Origin: Chaetorhynchus papuensis
Lineage: Eukaryota > Chordata > Aves > Passeriformes > Rhipiduridae
Direction: 5' to 3'
Assembly: GCA_013396525.1 (NCBI GenBank)
Contig: VWYX01000934.1
Location: 78,423 to 142,422 of the forward strand
DNA length: 64,000 bases
Each line of letters begins with the position of its first letter. Positions within the stretch are counted from its first letter, which is position 1. Under the pieces are notes generated by a model. That model was given only the letters and a program-made list of their open reading frames with translations. It was not told the DNA's origin and did no database searches. Shown here in pieces: positions 52,701-61,600 of this stretch. A program made the translations under genes and the position numbers.

Positions 52701-54632
52701 CAGAACTGTGAGCTGAGTATGTTCCAGTCAGCAGTAAAAGCTGAACTATATCCCTCTGGCATTACCTGCAGAGCTAGTCAGCTTAGCAGGTTGCTCTCTT
52801 TTGAAATGAAAAGTTTAAGCTTCTAAGCTTCCTTAAAGGAGAAAATTTCTGGAAACTGTACTGAAGTATTCCCTTCTCCTCTACAAATTCGTATCAGGTC
52901 AGATTATTACGTGATAGCACAAAATAACAGCATGAAAATAAATTAGAGAAAGTGCAGCTGCATAAAAAATCACAAGAGGAGAACAGCTTACAGCTCCAGT
53001 AACAACCCAGTTCTTCCTCGCCACGAATTTGGCAGCTCTCACGGGCAGGTCACACACTTCAAAATTCTTCACCAGAGTCTAAAAATAAAAATAGTTAAGT
53101 TTATAGCGCTGGAGAAAATACCAATTTTGAAATCAGCTCTTTATACTTTCTTAACAGTGTCCAATATGTCACTTCCTTGTCTACTGATACGGTGACTTTT
53201 GCACTCAGACAGAGGACAGCACAGTCAATTAGTGGGAGTGATTGAAGATTCTTGTATAAATCCAATTTTTCAACACTAGATACACATCTGTCAGTTATGG
53301 ATATTTCACAATAAGGGACAACTAAGGCCCTCACCTGTGTTTCATGGTTCCAAACACAGACACTGCCATTGTAAAGGCTGGCCAGCATCCATGGCTCTGT
53401 GGGATGCAGGTCCACGCTCTTCACCCGGTCAGACCGGGCTGTCAGCTTCCGCTTGATATCGAGTCGGAGAGGCTGGGGGGAAAGAGTAGGGAATACCAGG
53501 TTTTTTAACAGGAAACTGGCACAGAAAAGGGAAAAAGAGAGCTGAAGTTTACTCTTAGAATAAAAAGGTCCAGTCCTGCTTTTCAGGCAGACAGAAGGTT
53601 ACTACTCTTTCCTATCCGTCTGTGTATTTGTTTTTGTGGGAAGCATCACATCCCCACCAATGGCAATGGGGTCTGTTTCATTTAATGCTGCGAAATTCAG
53701 AATTTCTTCATACTGTAAAAAGTATCTCCAGCAGAGTCAAAAAAATAAAACATGCACTGCACATCTTCCTGGTGTCCCTGAACTACGAAAGCAAAGCAAA
53801 GAGAACTTGCTCCTAACACAAATTTTAGAAAATTAATCTTCCTGCTACTTCACCTGACAAATCAGGAATAAAAGTCAGTTATGACAATAGAGCACAACAT
53901 TTGCCCATTATAAATTTACTTCCATTCACAATTACAAAATTACGTTTTAGAATGGAACGCTGTGTTGTAGAAACTGAGAGGAGGGAAAAGTTTAAGTCTT
54001 TCCCTTACAAAGAAGGCTCTGTCCTTCCACTTTCATCACTGGCAATGTAAAGCCAGAGTATTTAAAAGGCATGAAGTCTAGCAAGGTGATTTTCTAAAAT
54101 ATTCGAGGCATTCCAGATTCATTTAGACACTCACTTGAGATCGCTTAACGCTGCTTTTATCTCAGAGAACTTAGTGGATAATAGCTGATCAAAGAACACT
54201 GCACGTATTACTAAAACCTGCGGTTACATATGTCAGACACTGCAAGGAGAACAAGTTATCATGTAGTGCCTGTATTACAGACATGACATCTGATGGTAGA
54301 GACGAACGTGGGGTTCATTTCTCCTGCTGCAAACATTAGGAAGGCAAGCACAGCTACCCTCGATTCTGCGCTTATCCCTGGAACTGCTGGGATCTGCGAC
54401 TTCCACGGGCCGGGAGTGGCCGATCCGAGGGGTGACTGCGACACGCACTGCGAGCTCCGGGACAGCTGCTCGGTGCACCCCGCGAGCAGCAAAGCGCTGC
54501 TGCTGCTCCGGCCCGGTCCCCTCCTGCCCCCCGGCTCCACCGATCGCTGGGCCGGGGTGGGACGGTCACCCTCCCGCAGCGGGGGCGAGGGCACCCCCCG
54601 GGACGCCCCCCGCCGCTGCCCGCGCTCACCAT
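40645..54632 (-). CDS. COPB2: COPB2, coatomer subunit beta' (beta'-COP), 22 coding exons
   Basis: Beta'-COP is a subunit of the COPI coat on Golgi membranes. It pairs with alpha-COP and its N-terminal propeller helps bind C-terminal dilysine (KKxx) retrieval signals. The 22 exons, listed individually, sum to 2742 nt, giving 913 residues plus TGA; human COPB2 is about 906. Residues 1 to about 300 carry at least six WD40 blades, seen as VCVWNHETQ, DDMQIRVFNY, DDMLIKLWDWD, RTIKVWQLG, DRLVKIWDY and GTVRIWHS. Residues about 300-600 form the second propeller (NGRFVVVCGDGEYIIY, YGGFLLGVRSVNGLAFYDW). Residues about 600-830 are the alpha-solenoid (FLEKQ|GFKQQALAVSTDPEHRF, KCQFGLAQECLHHAQDYGG). The C-terminus is acidic (DLEDIDTTDINLDEEILDE). 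Exon 1 contributes only the ATG. Intron 15 has a GC donor. All phases join without a break. Orthology is very secure. Confidence 0.98.
41176..41268 (-). CDS. COPB2: COPB2 coding exon 21
   Basis: Residues 852-882: KKAEEPVPSPKQEVVKTVV ... PARDQK, the variable linker before the acidic tail. Acceptor TTTGCCATTAG, donor CAAAAG|GTACCA. Confidence 0.94.
42884..42952 (-). CDS. COPB2: COPB2 coding exon 20
   Basis: Residues 829-851: PNEERNLLEEAKGFEPSG to TSQ. Acceptor ACTTTTAG, donor TCTCAG|GTCAGT. Confidence 0.95.
43065..43245 (-). CDS. COPB2: COPB2 coding exon 19
   Basis: Residues 768-828: VVKLWRENLSKVNQKAAES ... AREYPLVT. Acceptor GCATCTCCAG, donor GTCACT|GTAAGT. Confidence 0.97.
43325..43417 (-). 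CDS. COPB2: COPB2 coding exon 18
   Basis: Residues 737-767 plus two bases: LDSCLELLIKTGRLPEAAF ... LPSQVS. Acceptor ATCTTTTAG, donor TTTCAAG|GTAATT. The following intron is only 79 nt. Confidence 0.97.
43671..43885 (-). CDS. COPB2: COPB2 coding exon 17
   Basis: Residues 666-736 plus two bases: SEQKWKQLAELAISKCQFG ... FMSYFLQG. Acceptor TACAATCAG, donor GGGAAA|GTAAGT. Confidence 0.97.
44703..44813 (-). CDS. COPB2: COPB2 coding exon 16
   Basis: Residues 629-665: GFKQQALAVSTDPEHRFEL ... YQLAVEAE, start of the alpha-solenoid. Acceptor ATTTTAG, donor GCAGAG|GTAATT. Confidence 0.97.
45044..45251 (-). CDS. COPB2: COPB2 coding exon 15 (GC donor)
   Basis: Residues 559-628: TMYLLGYIPKDNRLYLGDK ... 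RVAHFLEKQ. Acceptor TTGTTTCAG. The donor reads AAACAG|GCAAGA, a GC donor. The next exon must open with GFKQQALAV, and only this boundary keeps frame and protein. Confidence 0.96.
45550..45680 (-). CDS. COPB2: COPB2 coding exon 14
   Basis: Residues 516-558 plus two bases: VLGEIQEIVKTGLWVGDCF ... TIAHLD. Acceptor TTTGCAG, donor AGACAG|GTGAGT. Confidence 0.97.
46082..46114. repeat. 18-bp direct duplication in COPB2 intron 13
   Basis: TTGACAATAGTAAAC occurs at 46082-46096 and again at 46100-46114. Confidence 0.9.
46346..46489 (-). CDS. COPB2: COPB2 coding exon 13
   Basis: Residues 468-515: IFWSDSGELVCIATEESFF ... DGIEDAFE. Acceptor GTGATATAG has a weak pyrimidine tract; donor TTTGAG|GTACCT. Confidence 0.96.
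46772..46878 (-). CDS. COPB2: COPB2 coding exon 12
   Basis: Residues 432-467: IYGGFLLGVRSVNGLAFYDW ... IEIQPKH. Acceptor ATTTTCTTGCAG, donor AAACAC|GTAAGT. Confidence 0.97.
46955..47043 (-). CDS. COPB2: COPB2 coding exon 11
   Basis: Residues 402-431 plus one base: YAIRESNSVVKIFKNFKEKK ... DFGAE. Acceptor TTTATTTAG, donor GCAGAAG|GTAAGT. The next intron is only 76 nt. Confidence 0.97.
47306..47416 (-). CDS. COPB2: COPB2 coding exon 10
   Basis: Residues 365-401 plus two bases: FVVVCGDGEYIIYTAMALR ... WAHDSS. Acceptor CTGCCCCAG, donor TTCAGA|GTAAGT. Confidence 0.97.
47712..47911 (-). CDS. COPB2: COPB2 coding exon 9
   Basis: Residues 299-364 plus two bases: LGREEPAMSMDANGKIIW ... TIQHNPNG. Acceptor ACTTTCTAG, donor GGACG|GTAATA. 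Confidence 0.97.
48135..48277 (-). CDS. COPB2: COPB2 coding exon 8
   Basis: Residues 251-298: TVRIWHSSTYRLESTLNYG ... YDEGSIIVK, the last blade of the first propeller. Acceptor TTTCCCTAG, donor GTTAAG|GTACAA. The intron after exon 7 is only 134 nt. Confidence 0.97.
48412..48511 (-). CDS. COPB2: COPB2 coding exon 7
   Basis: Residues 218-250 plus one base: NKTCVQTLEGHAQNVSC ... IIITGSED. Acceptor CTTTCTTTCAG, donor GAAGATG|GTAATT. Confidence 0.97.
48884..48917. repeat. Perfect 15-bp inverted repeat in COPB2 intron 6
   Basis: GAATGTTCATTCACA, the 4-base loop CAGT, and then the exact reverse complement. It lies between COPB2 exons 6 and 7. Confidence 0.95.
49572..49718 (-). CDS. COPB2: COPB2 coding exon 6
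   Basis: Residues 169-217: VWQLGSSSPNFTLEGHEKG ... DRLVKIWDYQ. Acceptor TTCTGGCAAG, donor TACCAG|GTGTGT. Confidence 0.97.
50828..50976 (-). CDS. COPB2: COPB2 coding exon 5
   Basis: Residues 119-168: DMLIKLWDWDKKWSCSQVFE ... ASASLDRTIK. Acceptor TTTTTTTCAG, donor ATTAAG|GTAGAG. Confidence 0.97.
51994..52120 (-). CDS. COPB2: COPB2 coding exon 4
   Basis: Residues 77-118 plus one base of codon 119: DDMQIRVFNYNTLERV ... PFILTSS, the second WD40 blade. Acceptor TTTCCTAG, donor AGCAGTG|GTGAGA. Confidence 0.97.
52992..53078 (-). CDS. COPB2: COPB2 coding exon 3
   Basis: Residues 48-76, TLVKNFEVCDLPVRAAKF to WVVTGA. Acceptor TATTTTTAG, donor GGAGCT|GTAAGC. Confidence 0.97.
53335..53472 (-). CDS. COPB2: COPB2 coding exon 2
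   Basis: Residues 2-47, PLRLDIKRKLTARSDRVK to VCVWNHETQ, the first WD40 blade of the cargo-binding propeller. Acceptor CCCCCCAG, donor ACACAG|GTGAGG. Confidence 0.97.
54630..54632 (-). CDS. COPB2: COPB2 coding exon 1 (start codon only)
   Basis: The ATG is followed at once by the donor GTGAGC, so exon 1 supplies only Met1. Exon 2 then opens with PLRLDIKRKL, exactly the expected second residue onward. The remainder of exon 1 is 5' UTR. Confidence 0.93.
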
Positions 54633-54888
54633 GGCCCCGCTGCGCCGCTCCGCTGCCGCCGCCCGGGCAGGATCCGACCTCCGACGTGGAGCTTCCGGGC
54701 CCGCCGCTCTCGCGATAGCGCCGCCGCCGGGGCGGCCCGACGTCTCGCGAGAACGAGGCGCCCCCGCGGGCTGCCGGGATATGTAGTCGGCGGCGGCGGG
54801 CCGCGCGGCGCGGCGCGGGGCAGGCTGGGAGCTGTAGCTCCGCGCGCCGCCTCAGGAGCGGCGGGGGCGCTCGAAGCCATGGAGGCAC
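54633..54888 (-). promoter_or_regulatory. COPB2: COPB2 CpG-island promoter and 5' UTR
   Basis: Very GC-rich, TATA-less sequence upstream of the COPB2 ATG. Visible elements are a perfect TCTCGCGAGA palindrome at 54743-54752 (the BANP/CGCG-type element), a second partial copy TCTCGCGATA at 54708-54717, an ETS-like CTTCCGG near 54690, and two ZNF143/THAP11-like ACTACA..TCCC..GCA motifs on the - strand at 54771-54788 and 54820-54840. Factor assignment is by consensus only. CpG-rich sequence continues into intron 1, to about 54400. Confidence 0.75.
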
Positions 54889-55370
54889 AGACCGGGAAAG
54901 GGACCCGCGGGGATCGTCGGACCCACCCAGCACGGGACACCCCGCGGAGGATCGCACCGTGTGTCTGAGAGCGTTTTCCAAACACCTGTTGAATTCAGGC
55001 AGGCTTGGTGCTGTCACCACTGCCCTGGGGAGTCCGTTCAGTGCCCAACCTCCGTGTGAACAACTTTCTCCCGATACCCAATCTGAGCCTCCCCTGACGC
55101 AGCTCTCTGCCGTTCCCTCGGGTCCTGTAACTGGTCACGACAGAGCAGAGATCGGTACCGGCGCCTCTACTTCCCTTCATGACGCTGCTGTAGATTGCTG
55201 TGAGGTCTCTCCTCTGCCTCCTCCAGGCGGAACGGACCAAGTGTCCTAAGCCACTCATACAGCTTCCCCTCCTTCACCATCCTCGTGGCCCTCCTTTGGA
55301 CACTGCCGAATAGCTGAACGTCTTTTTTATGTTGTGGTGCCCAAAACTGTGTCCCCGCAGTGTCCCCTGT
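54889..55370 (-). mobile_element. CR1-like LINE 3' fragment, sense with COPB2
   Basis: Read on the - strand it follows the same CR1 3' layout as 33385-33754: GGGCAGTGGTGACAGCACCA, then TTTGGAAAACGCTCTCAGA and a diverged GATCCCCGCGGGTCCCTTTCC tail next to the COPB2 promoter. It is 5'-truncated near 55370, where it meets a minisatellite. No intact frame remains. The low-coordinate edge is approximate. Confidence 0.82.
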
Positions 55371-55386
55371 GTGACCTTGGACTTCT

Positions 55387-55656
55387 CAGTTAGAGGACGG
55401 TGATGAAGAGCTCCCGGGCAGTGCCCAGGTGTGACCGGTCCAGTTAAAGGATGGTGCTGAAGAGCTCCCGGGCAGTGCCCAGGTGTGACCGGTCCAGTTA
55501 AAGGATGGTGCTGAAGAGCTCCCGGGCAGTGCCCAGGTGTGACTGGTCCAGTTAAAGGATGGTGCTGAAGAGCTCCCGGGCAGTGCCCAGGTGTGACCGG
55601 TCCAGTTGGAAGATGGTGGTGAAGAGCTCCCGGGCAGTGCCTAGGTGTGACTGTTC
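55387..55656. repeat. 54-bp minisatellite, five copies
   Basis: The core CTCCCGGGCAGTGCC recurs at 55411, 55465, 55519, 55573 and 55627, exactly 54 bp apart. The first and last copies carry more changes than the three middle ones. Because 54 is a multiple of 3, the array leaves an open frame on the - strand (18-residue periodic), which I regard as a by-product. It abuts the 5' end of the CR1 fragment. Confidence 0.95.
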
Positions 55657-55659
55657 CCG

Positions 55660-58600
55660 TCCCTATCAGTGCAGTCTCAGTGTGCACCATGGTGACACTG
55701 GGTGAGGGGACAAGACCTTAGTGACAGTGCCATAGGGCAACCTGGGAAGGAGCCCAGCGTGCCCATCTCTCTCAAAGACAAAGATGTGAGCCTGGTCAGT
55801 CCTGCAGACCTTGAGACAGGCAATGTGACACATTTCTCAATCATTCTGTCAGCTAAAGTTGCTGCAACTCCGAACAGCATCTAATAGAAACATGGGGAAC
55901 GTGAGGGTTTGGGAAGCACCAGAGCACAAGGAACCACTGTTGAGGGAATTTCTCCTACCCCTGCTGCCAGATTGAAGTTCCATCTCTAAAAATTGCATCC
56001 CCCACATTTCGTTGTATAAAGGAGAAGAATAACACAGAGGATATTTATGTTCATTGGGATTCAGTTAAAGAAAATTCTCCTTTTGATACAAGTGTTCAGC
56101 TGGGGATTAGGAGCCCTGTCTCTTCTATCCCACAACACTGCAAGAAGGATTACACTGGCCTGGAGTGTTTACAGTCTGAAGGACATAAACAAACAAGAGG
56201 GAGAGAGACAGAACAGTTACAGCAATTCTTGTCATTTTCACTCCAAGGGAGAAAAGACAGATAATTAAAACTTAAAAAACCTCCACAAGTCTGATGAAAA
56301 GTGAGAAGAGAAATGCCAGAAGCAAGAAAAGGGGCACAATATTGTCAGCTTCTATGGGTGAGTTTCACTTTCAGCTTTCTTCAAGTCTTGCTTTCTACTT
56401 TGAATTCATTACAGTGATGATTCTACAATGTAATGAATAATACTTAAAATGTTTGAGTACAGGATTTGACGATGCAGAATCTGGATAACCTTGCCTAAAA
56501 GGAATAATTTGAGTAAAATTTATGAATTTTGAGTGTAGTTCATGATTTTTAGATGGCTGAGGTGGAACACTGAAACAAGAGATGTAGAGGAAAGTGACCA
56601 TAATAGAGAATGGAGGTAGTGGGGGATATACAGCACACACTGTATGTTTTTCCTTGAAAAAGTCAATGAAGTCCTGTCCAGAGAGAGATGAGACTATTAC
56701 AGGGCAATTAAAGATGATCAGCAAGGTAAGGGAAAGATGAAGGTGTAGAGCTTGTTAGTCAAGAAAATAACAGCAGAGAAAGGAAGAAATTCTTTTGCTG
56801 TTAGCTTCTCCAGGGAAGTTGTAATAATAGAAAAGCTAAGGGGGAGAGAAAAAGCACAGGGTATAAGCCAAGAGTGACCTTACAGTAGCAAAGAAGAAAT
56901 AAAAAAAACCAATTAAACTCAAAATAAGAACTATCCCTCACAGCTGTTAGAGCCAAGTTTACCAGTTGGGTACCCGTTCTGAGTCAAAACCGTGATCCAT
57001 TGTGGAAATTAAATGGGTATACAGAGGAGATATATTATATATTTGTTTGCCTTTCACATTCTTTCCTGTGTACCCTGTACTGGCCACTGTTTCACCAGGG
57101 GCTGTACACAAAGCAGCTGGAGCCATGGGATGTCTCTAAGAAGTCTTTTAGTACAGAGATTACATGACAACAAAATCTCTACGTCAGGTTCTTTTGTGTG
57201 ACTCGACAGCTATTCTTACGCTTGTTTACTGAAAGATATTTTTCAGGTAAAAAAACCCCAACACAGTGTTTTATTCCAGAACAGTGAAACAGAGGTGACT
57301 TTGTTCCTTGTGAGCATTGCCCTGAAGTTCCTCAGTGCCCCTTTCTTACCCCTGCCTGCTTGGCTCTGCAGTAGCACTTGCTGCAGCTTCCCTGGAGCAG
57401 CACACCTGTGCTGGGCATTTGGCTTTTTCCTCCCAGGCCTGAAAGAAATCTGGCATTTTCTTTACTGTGGAGGAAGGGCACAAACCTGGGTTTGCCTGTC
57501 TCCTGTAGCTACTTGATATCTTTAAGACCACAGACAGGGAAAGGGGAGAGAAGAAAATGATGTAGGGAAATGATGAGAGATGGCTACAGATGAGTGCAAC
57601 CACAGGCCCGGCTCCCTTCAAAAACCAGAATAAAGCTGTACAGAGTATTTACAATGCAGTGTGAAGGACCATTCCACAACCACCTTCTTGTTAGGAACAC
57701 AGCCAGCATTTCTGTGAGGTGTAGATATAGGTGGGTATATAAATATGTAATAAAAGAACTGGTAATAGGGTGTTGCAGGACACATTTCCTGTAGGTGCAA
57801 AGCTACTTTTGAATCTCTTGAAAGTTCTCAATGCAAAACATTAAAAAGGACCTTTTTATTACACAAGTAACTGTCTCTCAGGAGAGCCAATCCACTCAAC
57901 CGTACTTTTCTGAGATTTTGGCTTAGATTCTTTTGGCTATAAAATTATTGGCAGGTTTTGCATTTGTTTGGCAATAAAAAGTTTTTTTTTGGAAGTAGGA
58001 TGTAGCATTTTTAGATTAAAAAAAAAATACAGTATTGTTATTTCACAGAAAAAGATTAAAGCACTTTGGGATACCAATTACAAGCATCTGTAGTTTATCC
58101 TTAGTGTACCAAATGAATTTTAACTGGTGTTTTAACAATAAAATACCAGTCCACTTTCTTTTACTCTCAAGTAAAGACTAGAGCTCTGGAAATAAGAGCT
58201 GTATCTATGTAGCTCATCCCATATGTGTGGAAATTCCTATCTGGCTATGGAATGCTGTCAGGTAGAGCCATACCTGGTGTAATAAGTATAATGTGTGCTG
58301 CTGCTTGCTTCAGTAGGCAGCTCTGTCCTGGGGTCCAATGTTTCTTTGCCTTGATTGATCTACCCAGGACTCAAATTCTTTCTCCAGACTTCAGCCACTG
58401 CTGATTTTCCTCACATGTGGCACCTCCTGGGATCGCTGCATTTCACTTTGGGGCTCAGCTCCCCAGTGCCTCGGGGCTTGACTAACTGAGCTGCTGTTGA
58501 TGGCTTACTAATTCCCTAAGGGGTCTGTGAGCTACCTTGTGACCTGAAGTACTGTATTATTCTCATAAGGTCCTTTTTTTTATAAGAAACAGAGGCACTT

Positions 58601-61600
58601 ACATCTTTAGGTCAGCTCTACATATTGTAAAGTGCTTATTTCAGATGTGAAATTAATGTGCTGTGCTGTTGATTGCCAGGAGTTAATACTTGCAGTGCAG
58701 TGAACTGAAGCAAAACTCATCGCAGCCTTAACTTGGAAGATAGTAAAGATTGATGGAACATGGTGGGTTTAAAGGAAAGGTGTTATTAACATGTAGGTGG
58801 CAGAGCTGTGAGACAAATCCCACTGTAAATCTGAATTAAAGCCTCCCTTGTTACGATGGCATTTCACTTTGTGGTAGCTCAGGGACACAGCAGTGTTGTG
58901 GAATGCACTTTGTCTCTTTTAGTCTGAGATGCCCAGCCTCTCTCTTACTCTCTTGGAAACATCCTAGCCTTGGATACAATCCTGACTCGTGTACCAAGCA
59001 TTAAACAGACTAGGATAATGAGGAATTAAAATGCCAGTAAAGAAATAAGAACTGTCAAAAGTCTAGAGTTCAAATTATAAAAAATATAATCCTGTCCCCT
59101 CCAAAACCTGCAACCTGCCAGTAGCAGCCTGATGGTGCATGAACTGATAGTTTCAAAAAATGGTTGTTCCTTCAAATACAATCATATATGTGGTGCATAC
59201 AAGAGAAACTAGATACTGCAGTAAGTAAAGAAGGGCTTGGAAGTTTTGTATTTGATGTCATCTAAAATAACACTTGACACTTTCATTACAGACCTGCCTT
59301 TTCAATTTACGATTCTGCCAAACTTCAGCCACGTGGGTTTGGATTTTTTTGTACTGGATATCTTCACCTCAACAAGATAACCTATTTCAGACTGTTTTTT
59401 CAAATTTCAGTAGAAGGGTTTACTATTTTTTAAAGGGTCTTAAGGGACCACAAATACCACCTTCTTTAAAATCAGCAACAGGATAATCAGCAATACTTTT
59501 AGCAGCCTCTGATATGGACTGAATTTAAAGAGAAAATAGAAAGCATAAATTGTGGTAGCACACTAGTATGTGATACCCACATGCTAATAACAAGGAGAGA
59601 GATGTCTTTAAACAGACAACTGATAAAAAACGGTTGTCAGTGAGAGACTAAAGTGTTGTACATAATATAAAGACTCCAGTTCTTGGCCTCTTGTGCTACA
59701 GCTTCATTGGGCACATTTGATTCATTAGATAAGTTCTATCTTTATGTCATTCATGTAATCACTTAGCAAGAACCATCTTGATTGACCTGTTAGTGCTCCT
59801 GATTTATTAACACTTCTTGTTTTATTTCCTGGAGGCCACAGTTCCAGTTTTGGCATGATTCTATTTCCATTAAGATTAGTGGCAAAAGGGCAGGCCTTGA
59901 AACCACAGAAGTGGTTCAGAAGGCAGCAGTTTCTGTCATCCCAGGTATTTCAAGTTTGGAGCTTATAATTTGTTTATCAGATTTACAGTGCCTTCCACTA
60001 TAGTTGAATGTTGGTGTTAATGTTCTTTTATTGAGTTTTGAGGCTTCAGATAAACTTACTCCATTTTCTCTGCTCATCTTCAAACCTGCCAAACTGTTCC
60101 TAAGATCTGATTCAGTGAGCAGTTTAGTTTGCCCTGAATATAGTCTTGAGATAACATGAACTAGAAAACCTATAAAATGATTTTTTCTTGTCTGAGGAGT
60201 ATCAGTCCAGTAGCTACTTAAAAATTTCTGCAACAACATTGATTTCAGGACAGAAAGATTCTGTGACTTCCATTTTTATTTGCTATTATATATTACTACC
60301 TTATGACTGCTGACTATGGAGTTGGAGCATTCTTGGGAAATGATTCAGCATCAGGTTTTCCATAAGCTTGCAAAAATTGTTTATTGAATAGTACGGGTTG
60401 CCAGCACCCTGGAAAACTGAAAACTCTGCATTTGTTTTCTATTAAAGTTAGACAGTATTGACATAAAGTTATTTTTTATCCAGATACAAAGTGCTAATAA
60501 AAGGAAATTTAAGAACATCACTTTGGACACTTAGTCAACATGAAAGGTTTGTGGCCAGACTTTGATAATTGACTGTAGGTTGTGAAGGAAGGGAGTTGGT
60601 TGTTTTCTCTTGATCTGGCAGTTTTGTGTTTTCCAGATGCAGAGGTGACGCTTTAGCTCCTACTGCAACATTTATACAATGTACAGAACAATCCAGAACC
60701 TAAGTATCTAAATATCCCATCCAAATAGCCTACACCAGTGTCTGTTTCAAAGGAGCAGTCATGATGTTAAAACTACTTTTCTGGCAGTGCAGTCATACCA
60801 GCCAGTATCTTCCACTTGTGCATTTTCTCAACAAACAAAGGGAGGGGGACTGGGTTTAAAGCACAGATGTCATTGTTGTCACTAAGATCCTACTGCTTAG
60901 ACACTCACCCCACAAGGCCCACTGCTCTCCTGTGGGCAGTCTTTTGTCTTTATAATTTGATAGCAGTTGTTACCCCACGGGCTCAAATGCAGGTCAGGCT
61001 TGTGGTGTGCCAGGCACAGAAAACTAAACCCTGCTAACCATGTTTTGGTTTCAGGGCAGGTTAATTTATACAAGGCTTTAGATGAACCTTTTAGAAACCT
61101 CAAATGTGACCATAATCCAAGGCTATCTCTCAAGATAAATCTGTCAAATGGAAGGTGGCTTTGTCAATAGGTTGGGAACATTTTTTTTTTAATCTATTAT
61201 TATTTTTAAATTTGTTTACAGTAGTGTAATATGTAGGTGTTTTTCTAGGAAAGGTCAAAACCCTGCTGTATATATGATTGGAGCTGCATAGTTACTTGGT
61301 TTATGAGTTTGCATTGTGTTCAGAAAATCAGCAGCACACAGACTTCTGTGGCATTTCTGCAGCACCGAATGTGTGTCTTTGTATCGAAAGCTTTTTCTTC
61401 ACAATAACACAGTAACAAGTTGTTTATGCAGGAAGCGGGCAGTGATGAAAGCTGTATTAAATTTTATCTTTGCTCTTTTACAGTAATCACACATAAATAA
61501 CATACTGCCAGAGGCAAATGTAACAATATATTTATATGTACAAGTCTTGTACAAGCACGTTTTCTTTTGTTTTCCCATTTCTAGTAGAATCTGAATCGTT

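Noticed and set aside
54879..54968. Short frame with a good Kozak context (GAAGCCATGGAG) divergent from COPB2
   Set aside because: Only 29 codons, and nearly all of it lies in the CR1 tail. No evidence for a gene.
54259..55020. 253-codon frame on the - strand over the COPB2 promoter
   Set aside because: It lies in CpG-rich DNA where stops are rare and overlaps the COPB2 start region and CR1 tail. COPB2 exon 1 uses a different structure with the ATG at 54630-54632.
55274..55690. 138-codon frame with an 18-residue repeat (GHCPGALQHHPLTGPVTP)
   Set aside because: The 54-bp minisatellite has a length divisible by three and no stop in this frame, so openness is automatic.
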